Source: Actinomadura litoris (GTDB lineage: Bacteria > Actinomycetota > Actinomycetes > Streptosporangiales > Streptosporangiaceae). Taken from it: a stretch of DNA of 64,000 nt. Position 1 is the first letter of the stretch. Every line of letters starts with the position of its first letter. Shown here piece by piece: positions 8,497 to 16,642 of the stretch. The DNA lies in NCBI RefSeq assembly GCF_009733595.1, contig NZ_WOFH01000005.1, positions 1-64,000 of the forward strand, in the 5' to 3' direction. Under the pieces are notes generated by a model that saw only the letters and a program-made list of their open reading frames with translations, searched no databases and was not told where the DNA came from. The translations under genes were made by a program, and so were the position numbers.

Positions 8497-9045
8497 TCAA
8501 CGCGGAGTTGTCGGACGCGTGCGGTCCGCTCCGATGGCGATACCGACGATCGTGCACGGCTCGGTGCCGTCGTTTCGCCATCCGTGCCGGGTGCCGTTCT
8601 GGACGAGGACGTCGCCCGCCCGCAGCACCGTCCGCTCGCCGCCGTCGAGGTCGAGCGTGACCTCGCCCGAGACGACCATGACGTAGTCGATGCTGTCGGT
8701 GGTGTGCATCCCCGCGGTGCCGGGCTCCATCGCCGCCATGGCGCCCGGCATCCGCCGCTCCAACTCGTCGAGCGCGGCGGTCATGTCCAGATCCGGACGC
8801 GGGACCACCTCGCCCGGCGGAATCGTATTGATCATGAACCGCGAGCCGTCGCGGGGCGGATACCACGCCTCGGCGGGACGCGGCGCGCCGTCGTCGGGGA
8901 ACGTGGGCCGCTCGTCCCGCCCCCACAGCCGGTAGGCGGCGACGCCGGGCATCAGATCGGATGTGATGGGCTCGACGTCGCGATCGTCGACCACACGAGC
9001 CCGACCTGCGGAGTCATGCCCGGTGACCACACGGCGGACCTTCAT
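8497..9045 (-). CDS. Cupin-domain protein
   Basis: 182 residues, ATG with AAAGGAG 6 bases upstream. The C-terminal half is a small cupin: motif 1 around TTDSIDYVMVVSGEVTLDLDG and motif 2 GDVLVQNGTRHGWRNDG, with a retained His for metal. The N-terminal half carries RLWGRDERPTFPDDG and PPGEVVPRPD, as in cupin proteins that modify or bind small aromatic or keto acids. Transcribed divergently from a TetR gene across three matching operators, so expression is almost certainly controlled by that repressor. Substrate unknown. Confidence 0.8.
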   Translation of the reverse strand: MKVRRVVTGHDSAGRARVVDDRDVEPITSDLMPGVAAYRLWGRDERPTFPDDGAPRPAEAWYPPRDGSRFMINTIPPGEVVPRPDLDMTAALDELERRMPGAMAAMEPGTAGMHTTDSIDYVMVVSGEVTLDLDGGERTVLRAGDVLVQNGTRHGWRNDGTEPCTIVGIAIGADRTRPTTPR

Positions 9046-9058
9046 CGGCACTCCTTTA

Positions 9059-9124
9059 GTACGGTGGCGTATGGATACGCCACCGTATCTTTTGCCTCCC
9101 GAACCCGTCAATACGGTGGCGTAT
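9059..9124. promoter_or_regulatory. Triple TetR operator in the cupin/TetR divergent region
   Basis: The 14-mer ATACGGTGGCGTAT (itself a quasi-palindrome, ATACG/CGTAT) occurs three times: 9059-9072 (first base G), inverted at 9075-9088, and at 9111-9124. The first two form a 28-bp dyad at 9060-9087, 15-42 bp before the cupin start. The third lies 11-24 bp before the regulator start and overlaps a possible -10 TATCCT (9122-9127), which could give a leaderless regulator mRNA. Confidence 0.8.
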
Positions 9125-9134
9125 CCTGTAGCCC

Positions 9135-9695
9135 GTGGTGAACGAGTCGACCCGGTTGTCCGCCCAGGACTGGGCGCGGGCCGCGCTGAAGGCGATCGCG
9201 GACGGCGGGCTCGCCGCCGTCGCCGTCGAACCCCTCGCGCGGACGCTCGGCGTGACCAAGGGCAGCTTCTACGCGCACTACCGGAACCGGGACGAGCTGA
9301 TCACCGCGGCGCTCACGGAATGGGCGCGCAGCCACGGCGAGGCGGCGCTCACCGAACTCGCCGCGCTCACCGACCCGGCGCGGCGGCTGCGCGAACTTCT
9401 CACCGTGGTCGTGCAGGCCGTCCAGCCGCTGGCCCCATCGGTGCACCTCAGCCTGCTCGGCGACCGCAACGACCCCCGGGTCAGGGACGCGGTCCACGAG
9501 GTGAACCGGGCCCGGCTGGATCTCCTGACCCGCACCTACCAGGAACTCGGCCTGCCACCGGACCGGGCGGCGTCGCGGGCGCGGGTCGCGTACGCGGCCA
9601 TCCTCGGGCTGCTGCACCTGGCCCAGACCGACCCTGACGGACCGGACTCCGCCGCCCTCGCCGAAGAGGCGACCGCGGTCTTCCTACCGTCCTGA
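9135..9695 (+). CDS. TetR-family transcriptional regulator
   Basis: 186 residues from GTG (a second GTG follows at once). N-terminal helix-turn-helix includes GVTKGSFYAHYRNRDELITAAL, the usual TetR recognition helix region; the C-terminal ligand domain is helical. No ribosome site is visible, consistent with leaderless translation from a start just downstream of TATCCT. It is divergent from the cupin gene and should bind the three ATACGGTGGCGTAT sites between them, repressing both genes. The ligand is unknown, perhaps the cupin substrate. Confidence 0.88.
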   Translation: MVNESTRLSAQDWARAALKAIADGGLAAVAVEPLARTLGVTKGSFYAHYRNRDELITAALTEWARSHGEAALTELAALTDPARRLRELLTVVVQAVQPLAPSVHLSLLGDRNDPRVRDAVHEVNRARLDLLTRTYQELGLPPDRAASRARVAYAAILGLLHLAQTDPDGPDSAALAEEATAVFLPS

Positions 9696-9705
9696 TCGCT
9701 GCCCG

Positions 9706-10656
9706 TCAGACCGTCCTGGCCGCCGGGGCCGTATATATGCCGCCGTTTTGAGACCGGCCAGGCCCGCACTGCTGTTTCCCTTGGGATGAGGCGGGACGAG
9801 GGTGGGCGTCACCCAGGACGCTCTTCCGATAAACGCCCGGCGTGACCCCCAATACGCGCCGGAACCAGCGGGTGAGGTGCGCCTGGTCCGCGAATCCGAC
9901 GAGGGTCGCCGCCTCGGCGGGCCGATGTCCGGCGTCGATGAGCCCTCGGGCACGCGACACCCGGTGCTGAGCGAGCCACGCGTACGGCGGCATGCCCATG
10001 GCATTGCGGAATGCGCGGAGGAGTTGGTAGCGGGACATTTCCAGGTCGGCCGCCACTTCGGCGAGCGTCGGCGGGTCCACCAACTCGTCCGCGAGGCGCG
10101 TCGTGACCGTCTGGGCGATCCGGCGGGCATCGGGCTGGATCCCCATGGCGGCCCGGGGCACCTTCGCCGCATGGCGCCGGGTGAGCGCGCCGAGCATTTC
10201 GAGAAGCCTGGTCTCGCCTTCCAAGGGGTACTCGCCCAGCCACAGGGCGCGGTGGGCAAGGCGAAGCGCCTCTGCCAGCCGAGGGTCACGGATGACGGGC
10301 TCCTGGAAGTGCGTCTCGACCGTTCCGGTGATACCGCTCAGCAGCTCGACACTCGGATACAACGCCAGGTAGGCGTACCCGTCGGGCCCGGCCGGCCCGC
10401 CCGTGTGCGTCTCCCCGGGCTCGATCACGAGGACGCTTCCGGCTGCGGAGTACAGCCTCTCTCCCCGGTACCGCATCGTCTCCATGCCATCGACGCACAC
10501 ACCGATGGCGAATTCGTCGTGCGTGTGCGGGGCGTAGTGCCGACTTCCGAACCGGGCACTCAGCAGATCGAGCGAAGCGCCCTGAATTCCGTCCACACGC
10601 GTCCAGTCGGCCCGATCCCCCCGTGTGACCACCTGCTTCCCCACCTCCCGCGCCAT
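9706..10656 (-). CDS. AraC-family transcriptional regulator
   Basis: 316 residues from the ATG at 10656. The frame is open a further 41 codons upstream but that stretch is Arg-rich and unlike the family; the ribosome site is poor either way, so the start is uncertain. N-terminal cupin-like AraC sensor (HYAPHTHDEFAIGVCVDG, then GSVLVIEPGETHTG) is followed by two helix-turn-helix motifs, the second with GFADQAHLTRWFRRVLGVTPG, the classical AraC signature, and a basic C-terminal tail. Its stop is 10 bp from that of the convergent TetR gene. The target is not evident. Confidence 0.88.
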   Translation of the reverse strand: MAREVGKQVVTRGDRADWTRVDGIQGASLDLLSARFGSRHYAPHTHDEFAIGVCVDGMETMRYRGERLYSAAGSVLVIEPGETHTGGPAGPDGYAYLALYPSVELLSGITGTVETHFQEPVIRDPRLAEALRLAHRALWLGEYPLEGETRLLEMLGALTRRHAAKVPRAAMGIQPDARRIAQTVTTRLADELVDPPTLAEVAADLEMSRYQLLRAFRNAMGMPPYAWLAQHRVSRARGLIDAGHRPAEAATLVGFADQAHLTRWFRRVLGVTPGVYRKSVLGDAHPRPASSQGKQQCGPGRSQNGGIYTAPAARTV

Positions 10657-10858
10657 TCCGACATAGTGACACCCCCTCGGACACCGCGCTCGTCCTCCAC
10701 GCACCACGTCTTGACGATCGTGGCGTGGCCCGGGGAGGTGATCATCGAAGGGTTCTCCTCTGATCTGAGGTTTCGTCACTGAACGGGCGCGGCGCGATCA
10801 GCCCTCTCGCGGTCGGGATCGGGCCCATGGGCAAGGGCGGCGGCGTCGAAGGGGCCGG

Positions 10859-11440
10859 TCAGGCCGGACGAGCCGCGCGGCGTCGCCGGTGGTAGTGGAC
10901 GGTGACCGCGATCAGCAGCGGGCCCCAGGCCACGACCGGCGCGAACGAGGCGTTCATCAGCCACGCCCATGCGCCGGTCGGGGATCCGGCGCTGCGATGC
11001 GTCCAGGTATAGAAGTAGCCGACGGTGTACAACAGCACCGTCATCGCTCCCAGCATCGCGGTGGTGACCGCGAACCGCACCGACACGCGTCTGCCGCCGA
11101 CGAACGGCATCCAGCGGGGGAATCGCTCCCCCCACGGCTGGATCAGCCCGAGGGTGGCGAAGGACGCGAGCTCGCTCAGCAGGATCAGGACGAGCACGTA
11201 CACCGAGCCCCATCCGGGGACGTGCAGGTCCGTCATGGCCTCGTCGGTGAAGCCCATCCCGTAGCCCCACGTCATCGGCAGCCGCCACAACGCGGACGGC
11301 AGCGTCGTCAGCGCCGCCGCGTGCGCCGCCCAGTACGCCCACCTGGGGACACCTGGCATCGTGCGAGCCCCTGTCTTCCGGCTGCGCCGCTCGGTTTGGA
11401 CGGCGGCGGGCGCCGTTCCGGTGAAGGTCGTGGTCATCAT
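10859..11440 (-). CDS. Four-helix integral membrane protein, unknown function
   Basis: 193 residues; ATG at 11440 follows GAGGAG by 3 bases (a second ATG is adjacent). About 30 polar residues precede four hydrophobic segments: near 32-60, 79-99, 122-145 and 162-180, ending HYHRRRRAARPA on the cytoplasmic side. I do not recognise the family. It is not in an obvious operon: the AraC gene lies 200 bp downstream. Confidence 0.7.
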   Translation of the reverse strand: MMTTTFTGTAPAAVQTERRSRKTGARTMPGVPRWAYWAAHAAALTTLPSALWRLPMTWGYGMGFTDEAMTDLHVPGWGSVYVLVLILLSELASFATLGLIQPWGERFPRWMPFVGGRRVSVRFAVTTAMLGAMTVLLYTVGYFYTWTHRSAGSPTGAWAWLMNASFAPVVAWGPLLIAVTVHYHRRRRAARPA

Positions 11441-11770
11441 GGCTCCTCAGGGGTTCGGCTCCGGATCCCTGCCCGGCATGGACGACTCTGCCGGGATCGG
11501 AGGCCGGATCCCTCCCCTAACCGGGTGGAGTGTGCCGTCCCGTCTCCCCCGCGAGAGGTAGGGCCGCATCCCGGGCATGACCTGTGGGAACTCACGTGGC
11601 CGACCCTGGCGATCTTGTGGTGTTGCTGCCGGGGGGTGGCCCTTAGGCGGGGGCGCCCGCGGTCCAAAGGCTTGGATGGCCGTCGCGTGCGGCGCGTTGC
11701 TCGGCCGCTGTCGTGGACCGGACGTGATCGCCGGTCGGTCGCGCTCGCGCCTACCGCCGACCGACCGTCG
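11441..11770. other. Gene-free interval
   Basis: 330 bp between the membrane-protein start and the stop of the TetR gene. I see no convincing frame, RNA or strong terminator; it holds the promoter of the membrane-protein gene somewhere in its left part. Confidence 0.5.
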
Positions 11771-12346
11771 TCAGGGCTTCAGGCCGGCGAACGCGGCTTG
11801 CAGGACGGCGTCGATGAAGGCCGCGTCGTAGTTACCGGGGATCAGCAGGAAGCGGTAGTACAGGGGGCCGTAGAGCAGGGCGACGATGACGTCCAGGTCG
11901 TACTCGGTGGATAGCTGCCCCTGCTCCTGTGCCGCACGGAGGCGGATGCGGGTCCTCTCGGTGATCGGTTCGACCCAGCGTTCGTAGAGGGCCTCGGCGA
12001 TGGCGGGGTCGTGCTGGGCCTCCCCGACCAGCGCGGCGTACAGGGGGCCGAAGTCCGGTCCGCCCACCAGTTCGCGGGCGGCGTTCATCTGCTTGCGGAG
12101 GTCGTCGACGATGTCGCCGGTGTCGGTGTAGGCCAGTTCCGTCTGGAGGGCGGAGAGCATGGCGTCGAGGAAGAGCGCGCCCTTGGAGGGCCAGCGCCGG
12201 TAGACGGTGTGCTTGCCGACGCCGGCGCGGGCGGCGATGCCCTCGATGCTGAGTTTGGCGTAGCCGACCTCGCGTGCGAGGTCGAGGGCCGTCCGCATGA
12301 TGACGGCGGTGCGATCAGGGCTCTGGGGCGGTGGGCTGACTGTCAC
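11771..12346 (-). CDS. TetR-family transcriptional regulator
   Basis: 191 residues from the GTG at 12346, preceded by AAGGTG. The helix-turn-helix is GIAARAGVGKHTVYRRWPSKGALFLDA, followed by a TetR C-terminal domain with PLYAALVGEAQHDPAIAEALYERW, as in many exporter repressors. It is divergent from the DMT exporter and flanked by two perfect ACGGCACGTGCCGT palindromes, so it is very likely an autoregulated repressor of that exporter. Confidence 0.88.
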   Translation of the reverse strand: MTVSPPPQSPDRTAVIMRTALDLAREVGYAKLSIEGIAARAGVGKHTVYRRWPSKGALFLDAMLSALQTELAYTDTGDIVDDLRKQMNAARELVGGPDFGPLYAALVGEAQHDPAIAEALYERWVEPITERTRIRLRAAQEQGQLSTEYDLDVIVALLYGPLYYRFLLIPGNYDAAFIDAVLQAAFAGLKP

Positions 12347-12370
12347 GAGAGCACACCTTACCAAAACGGC

Positions 12371-12441
12371 ACGGCACGTGCCGTTGACAATCGACGGGCG
12401 ATGTGGCCATGATCGGCGCAGTCAGAACGGCACGTGCCGTT
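12371..12441. promoter_or_regulatory. Twin palindromic operators and promoter of the DMT exporter
   Basis: ACGGCACGTGCCGT at 12371-12384 and AACGGCACGTGCCGTT at 12426-12441 are perfect palindromes with centres 56 bp apart. Between them lies a promoter facing the exporter: TTGACA (12384-12389), 18-bp spacer, CATGAT (12408-12413). The first operator abuts the -35 and the second covers the expected start region, the usual geometry for TetR repression. Confidence 0.85.
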
Positions 12442-12468
12442 TCATCCTCTTGGGATTCGGAGACATCC

Positions 12469-13395
12469 ATGGGGGTCCTGTTTCTGGTGTCGGCGCTGGT
12501 GATCGGCGGGTTGCTGGCCGTCCAGGCGTCCGCCAACCTGCAACTCAACCGGGTGGTCGGCACGCCCTACGGCGCCTCGACCCTGCAACTCGGCATCGCC
12601 GCCGTCCTGCTGGCCGCGGTCGCCGGCGTCGCGGGCGGCTGGGGAGCCCTCGCCGGGGTGGCGGACGTCGCGCCCTGGAAGTTGCTGGGCGGGGTCGCGA
12701 GCCCGATCTACATCGCCAGCGCGATCCTGCTGTTCCCGCGACTGGGCGCACTGGCCTCGGCGGGGTTGTTCGTGGCCGGTCAGGTCCTGGCGTCCCTGGT
12801 CCTGGACATCGGCGGCCTCCTCGGCGTCGAGCAGCGTTCGTTCAACGCCGGGATGGCGCTCGGAGCGCTGGCCGTGCTCGGAGGCATCGCGATGGTGATC
12901 CGCAGCCAGCTCGCCGGAACCTCGTCGCAGGCATCTTCCGCCCGCGCCGGCTGGATCGCGCTGGGGCTGCTGGCCGGGGCCGTCCTCCCGGTCCAGGGTG
13001 CGATCAACGCCGCGCTGCGCGTCGAACTCGACGACGCGTTCGCGGTCGGCATGGTCAGCTTCACCGTCGCGACCGCCACGATCGCCGTCGTGCTGGTGCT
13101 TCTGCTGGCCCTGCGCCGCACGCCCCGTCCGCGGTTGAACTCGTTGAACACCGTTCCCTGGTGGGGCTGGCTGGGAGGGGCCGCGGCCGCGACCTACGTC
13201 ACCCTCACCTTCCTGCTCATCCCCCGGATCGGTGCCGCGACCACCATCGCCCTGACCGTCACCGGGCAGCAACTGACCGCGGCGGCGATCGACCACTACG
13301 GCCTGTTCAGGCTCCCGCCCAGGCCGGTCACCGTCGCCCGGCTCGCCGGGCTGGCCTCCCTCGGCGCCGGTTGCGCCCTCGTGCAACTCGCCTGA
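12469..13395 (+). CDS. DMT-family exporter, YdcZ-like (two fused halves)
   Basis: 308 residues from the ATG at 12469 (GGAG at 12459-12462). Ten hydrophobic helices form two related halves: the first has VQASANLQLNRVVGTPYGAS, the second VQGAINAALRVELDDAFAVG, the repeated N-x-x-L-R/N motif of the DUF606/YdcZ family. Such proteins are small-molecule exporters of the drug/metabolite superfamily. The divergent TetR and its twin operators suggest induction by the exported compound. Confidence 0.85.
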   Translation: MGVLFLVSALVIGGLLAVQASANLQLNRVVGTPYGASTLQLGIAAVLLAAVAGVAGGWGALAGVADVAPWKLLGGVASPIYIASAILLFPRLGALASAGLFVAGQVLASLVLDIGGLLGVEQRSFNAGMALGALAVLGGIAMVIRSQLAGTSSQASSARAGWIALGLLAGAVLPVQGAINAALRVELDDAFAVGMVSFTVATATIAVVLVLLLALRRTPRPRLNSLNTVPWWGWLGGAAAATYVTLTFLLIPRIGAATTIALTVTGQQLTAAAIDHYGLFRLPPRPVTVARLAGLASLGAGCALVQLA

Positions 13396-13588
13396 TCGAC
13401 GTTCTCGCCGACCACGGACAGACCCCGATCCGTGACCTGGCAGGCCGCCCGCACCTGGGACGTGTCGTCCGCCTGACCAAGGGACTTCACACCAGAGGCC
13501 GGATCCGGACCGGATCCGGCCTCCCCCATCGCACGTTCCCCCGGGATGGTGCCAGGCGCGGGACGGACCAAGACGCGAAAGTGAACGC

Positions 13589-13719
13589 GGATGAGGCGCG
13601 GGGGTCGACACGGATGAGGCGCGAGTGAGGCGCGGGAGTGGACGCCGGTGAGGCGCAGGAGTGGACGCCGGTGAGGCGCGGGTGAGGTGCGGGGGTGGAC
13701 GTGGGTGAGGCGCGGGAGC
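13589..13719. repeat. Tandem repeat, about 22 bp unit
   Basis: Four to five degenerate copies of a GTGAGGCGCGGGAGTGGAC-type unit (about 22-23 bp), all in the same orientation, directly before the MITE-like element. It encodes nothing convincing. Confidence 0.75.
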
Positions 13720-13729
13720 CTGATGGCGG

Positions 13730-13872
13730 CTAGGGCGCTTCTGATGAATCTTGGGCGGACCCAACGAGCAACGTGGTTGTTGCTGCTGTGGCAGCAGGTC
13801 GCCGAGAGGTGGTTTGTGGAGCCGTTCCAGGACCCGCAAGGTCGCCCTGATGATCCATCAGAAGCGCCCTAG
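13730..13872. mobile_element. 143-bp MITE-like element with perfect 17-bp terminal inverted repeats
   Basis: CTAGGGCGCTTCTGATG at 13730-13746 is exactly inverted at 13856-13872; the match extends to 20 of 21 bases. The ends are CTAG, which could be a duplicated target of an IS5-type transposase, though its self-complementarity prevents proof. The interior is too short for a transposase. Interpreted as a non-autonomous element or deletion derivative of an IS. Confidence 0.65.
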
Positions 13873-13955
13873 TCGACGGTTGCCTTGGCCCGCCGCGTCC
13901 AGGCGCGTCCAGGCGCGTCCGGGCGGGACGGGCCTCACGCGGTGAGGGGGGACGC

Positions 13956-14189
13956 TCAGGCGGAGAAGATGTGGCGGAGACGCCAGCGGTCGTGTTCGCG
14001 GCCCAGCTCCGCGACGGCCACCCCTTCCGCTCCGGTCACGCGGACGCGGTAGACCCGGGCCTCCTGGGACGACCCGTAGGTCTTCAGAACCTCGTCGACG
14101 GCGTACCGCGCGCCCCTCCACTCGTACGCGGTCAGTCGCCCGGCCGGGTCGTGCTCGGCCAGGATCGGTTCGTTGAGAAGGTGCGCCAT
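13956..14189 (-). CDS. DUF6504-like small protein
   Basis: 77 residues: MAHLLNEPILAEHD, then LTAYEWRGARYAVDEVLKTYG and YRVRVTGAEGVAVAELGREHDRWRLRHIF. The pattern (Trp-rich strands around a W-x-G-x-x-Y-x-V-D-E core, ending in W-R-L) resembles the actinobacterial DUF6504 family, which is of unknown function and often near DNA repair genes. Here it stands alone beside an oriC-like region. Family call is from memory of the pattern, not from a search. Confidence 0.65.
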   Translation of the reverse strand: MAHLLNEPILAEHDPAGRLTAYEWRGARYAVDEVLKTYGSSQEARVYRVRVTGAEGVAVAELGREHDRWRLRHIFSA

Positions 14190-14469
14190 AGGTCCGCGAT
14201 GCTAGCACGGGTTCGAACTGGTGTTCGCAGGTCGGAGGCCCTTCGGGGCCCGTCGGACGTGCGCGGACCGCGCCCATCGTAGGCGTGCGTACCCGTGTCC
14301 GCCGGGCGCGGCGCGGCGACGTTCGCGCACGGATTTCGACGTTCCGCAGAACGCCGAACCCCCGTACCGGCGGGACCGGCGCTGCCGTTGCCCGTCAGCG
14401 AACCAGCCCTTCATGCGGGCGACGCACCGCCCTGTCGCCTCACCCCTCCCCATGGGTCCAAGACCAAAG

Positions 14470-14888
14470 TTGTCCACAGCCTGGGGGCAACCTTGCCCAC
14501 ACTCTCACCGCCTGGAAATCAGGCGCTCGGGGTAGTGGATCCACAAGGAAATCCCCAGGAGGTGGGGCTTCGCGCTCGATCGGAACCCCGTGTCCTCAGG
14601 CTTCCACAAGGCCGGACGGCCGGACAGGGCATCCACAACCTGTGGATAACTTCGGTGCACAGCCTGGGTACGGTGCCGTGCGTCACGGTCCACCATTCTT
14701 CCCCAGGCGATCCCCAGCCACCGAGCCAACTTATCCACGCCGTGGAAAAGCCTGTGACCAGGCAGAACAACGCCTCCCCCCGGGGAGGGCGCACAGCCCG
14801 TCCACACCCTGTGGGCGGCGGGCCTCCACAGCGTGCTCGCGGCGGTGGATTGCGTCACCCACCGCTCATCCCCACCTGGATCCCCAGG
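14470..14888. promoter_or_regulatory. DnaA-box cluster B with TCCCCAGG motifs
   Basis: Perfect DnaA boxes TTGTCCACA (14470-14478, plus) and TTATCCACA (14641-14649, minus), plus one-mismatch boxes TTGCCCACA (14493-14501) and TTATCCACG (14731-14739). TCCCCAGG occurs at 14552, 14700 and 14881, and TCCCCAGC at 14711. No gene occupies 14190-14926. The same two motif types make up oriC at 33.3-33.95 kb. Candidate DnaA-titration or origin-related site. Confidence 0.7.
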
Positions 14889-14926
14889 CACAGCCCGGTT
14901 GCGGGCCGGGCTTCACAGCGCGGGGG

Positions 14927-15496
14927 TCACAGGTGGCGGTCGACGATGGCCCGTGCGGCCCGGCGGGTGGCGGGCACCGTCTCGCCGATCGTCTCCAGGG
15001 CCGCTCCGGCCATGGCGCCGTCCAGGAGGATGGTCAGCTCGCGCGCCAGCAGCTCCGGATCGGCGGCTCCCGCGGCGGCGGCGAGTTCGCCCACCCACGC
15101 GCGGACGGCCCGCTTGTGCGCGACGGTGGCCTCGTGGACGGCCGAGCCCGGCAGCGACTCGCTCGCGGTGTTGATGAACACGCATCCCCGGAACGGCCCG
15201 TCGCCGTCGGCGGCCTCCATCGCCCCGAACATGCCGACGAGCTGCTCGCGCGGGTCGTCGCCCGCGCCCTCCGCCGCGTCGCGCAGCATCTTCCGCCACT
15301 TCTCGTCCGAGTGGCGCAGGAAGGTGAGGACCAGTTCGTCCTTGGACTTGAAGTGCGCGTAGAGGGTCGCCTTGGCCACGCCGGAGTCGGCGATGATGCG
15401 GTCGACGCCGACGCCGCGGATGCCGTAGAGGTAGAAGAGGTCGGTCGCGGTGCGCAGGATCCGGTCCCGAGCGGGCTCGCGCGTCGATGTGGTCAT
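14927..15496 (-). CDS. TetR-family transcriptional regulator
   Basis: 189 residues, ATG start with a GGAG-type site. Helix-turn-helix IIADSGVAKATLYAHFKSKDELVLTFLRH and a C-terminal domain containing FRGCVFINTASE, the pattern of TetR regulators of reductase and stress genes. An imperfect dyad 33-52 bp before its start matches, in 14 of 18 positions, a palindrome before the quinone reductase gene at 18.4 kb. The simplest reading is an autoregulated repressor that also controls the reductase/SDR pair 2.5 kb away. Confidence 0.88.
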   Translation of the reverse strand: MTTSTREPARDRILRTATDLFYLYGIRGVGVDRIIADSGVAKATLYAHFKSKDELVLTFLRHSDEKWRKMLRDAAEGAGDDPREQLVGMFGAMEAADGDGPFRGCVFINTASESLPGSAVHEATVAHKRAVRAWVGELAAAAGAADPELLARELTILLDGAMAGAALETIGETVPATRRAARAIVDRHL

Positions 15497-15528
15497 TGGA
15501 CGACTCCTCCCAGCTGGGCGCCATGATA

Positions 15529-15548
15529 CAGACAGACCGGTCCGTATG
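15529..15548. promoter_or_regulatory. Operator upstream of the TetR gene
   Basis: Imperfect dyad centred on CCGG: CAGACAGACC and GGTCCGTATG pair at 8 of 10 positions. Its AGACAGAC half matches both sites at 18431-18491. Confidence 0.6.
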
Positions 15549-15566
15549 GTCAGGCGGCGGCCCGAC

Positions 15567-15889
15567 TCAGGGCACGCCGAGCAGCCGTAGCAGGGCCGTG
15601 CTCCCCGCCGCTCCCAGGACCACCACGAGGAACGGGGCCTTGCGCCACGCCATCACGCCGCCGACCAGCACGCCCGCGGGACGGGCGGTGCCCGCCCACT
15701 CGTGGGCCTCCAACAGCGCGGTGGTGCAGACGAGCGCGGTGAGCAGGACCACGGCGGCCCGCCCATCAGGCTTTCCATGGCCGGTGGGAGGTCGACCCTT
15801 GAGCGGAGCGCCGGCCCCGCGAGCCGGAAGGCGTACGTTCCGGCGGCGAGCGTGAGCATCGCGCCGATCAGCATGGGGGTGCCGGTCAC
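15567..15889 (-). pseudogene. azlD: azlD-like branched-chain amino acid exporter subunit, frameshifted
   Basis: The gene starts with GTG in a GTGA overlap with the azlC stop and reads LIGAMLTLAAGTYAFRLAG to MESLMG, then loses the frame. Shifting by one base near 15755-15766 restores AAVVLLTALVCTTALLE and a proper AzlD C-terminus ending LLRLLGVP. With one extra base the product would be 107 residues, the normal AzlD length. The break sits in GGGCGGGCCGCCG, where either a real one-base deletion or a sequencing error is plausible. AzlD pairs with AzlC as the small subunit of an amino acid efflux pump. Confidence 0.8.
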
Positions 15890-16581
15890 CGGATCACCTC
15901 TGTCTCCCGCTTCCGTCCCACGGCCAGGACCAGCCCGGACAGGCCCAGCAGCACCGGCAACCCGACGGGCAGGAACGGGGCGGTGGCCAGGGCCAGGGCG
16001 GAGCCGGCCAAGGCGGCGCTCCGGGTCTCGCCGTCCCGGAGCGCCGGTAGGACCAGCGCCAGGATCACCGCCGGGAACATGGCGTCCAGGCCGAGCGCGT
16101 CGGTGTCCTCGATGACGGTCCCGGCCAGCCCGCCGAGCAGCGCCCCGACCGGCCAGCAGGCCAGGATGCCGAGCCCGCACAGCCAGTACGCCGCGCGCTT
16201 GCGGGGCAGGTCCGGCTGCGCGAGCGCGAAGACGACCGTCTCGTCGTTCATCAGATGCGTGCCGAGGATCCGCCGCCGGCCGTGGCCGAGCACGTCGGGC
16301 AGCGCCAGCCCGAAGGGCAGATGCCGGGCGTTGACCAGCAGCCCGGCCAGCACGGCCGCGATCGGACTGCCACCCGCGGCGATCACCCCGACGAACAGGA
16401 ACTCCGAGGACGCGGCGGCGACGAGCAGGCCCAGCAGCACCGGAACCCACAGCGGGAGGCCGCCCGCGACCGCGACCGCCCCATAGGACAGGCCGATGAC
16501 GCCGACCGCCAGACACACGAGCGCGATGTCACGCAACGTCCCGCGCTGTAGTGTTCTCCATATCGAACACATGCAAGGCAT
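15886..16581 (-). CDS. azlC: AzlC-family branched-chain amino acid exporter, large subunit
   Basis: 231 residues (a nearby ATG three codons in is equally possible as start). Hallmarks: GLSYGAVAVAGGLPLW, AAASSEFLFVGVIAAGG, LVNARHLPFGLALP and THLMNDETVVFAL, in that order, with about seven hydrophobic helices. AzlC proteins export branched-chain amino acids with AzlD. The stop overlaps azlD by GTGA, but azlD appears frameshifted. Divergent from an XRE-cupin regulator that probably controls it. Confidence 0.9.
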   Translation of the reverse strand: MPCMCSIWRTLQRGTLRDIALVCLAVGVIGLSYGAVAVAGGLPLWVPVLLGLLVAAASSEFLFVGVIAAGGSPIAAVLAGLLVNARHLPFGLALPDVLGHGRRRILGTHLMNDETVVFALAQPDLPRKRAAYWLCGLGILACWPVGALLGGLAGTVIEDTDALGLDAMFPAVILALVLPALRDGETRSAALAGSALALATAPFLPVGLPVLLGLSGLVLAVGRKRETEVIR

Positions 16582-16642
16582 AATGAACGCCGGACGCCGC
16601 GTTCGTCAAGGCGAACGACCGACCGCTGGAGCGAACATCCCG

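Noticed and set aside
14285..15526. Long plus-strand frames over the 14.3-15.5 kb region
   Set aside because: They run antisense to a clear TetR gene and across the DnaA-box cluster, with no recognisable product.
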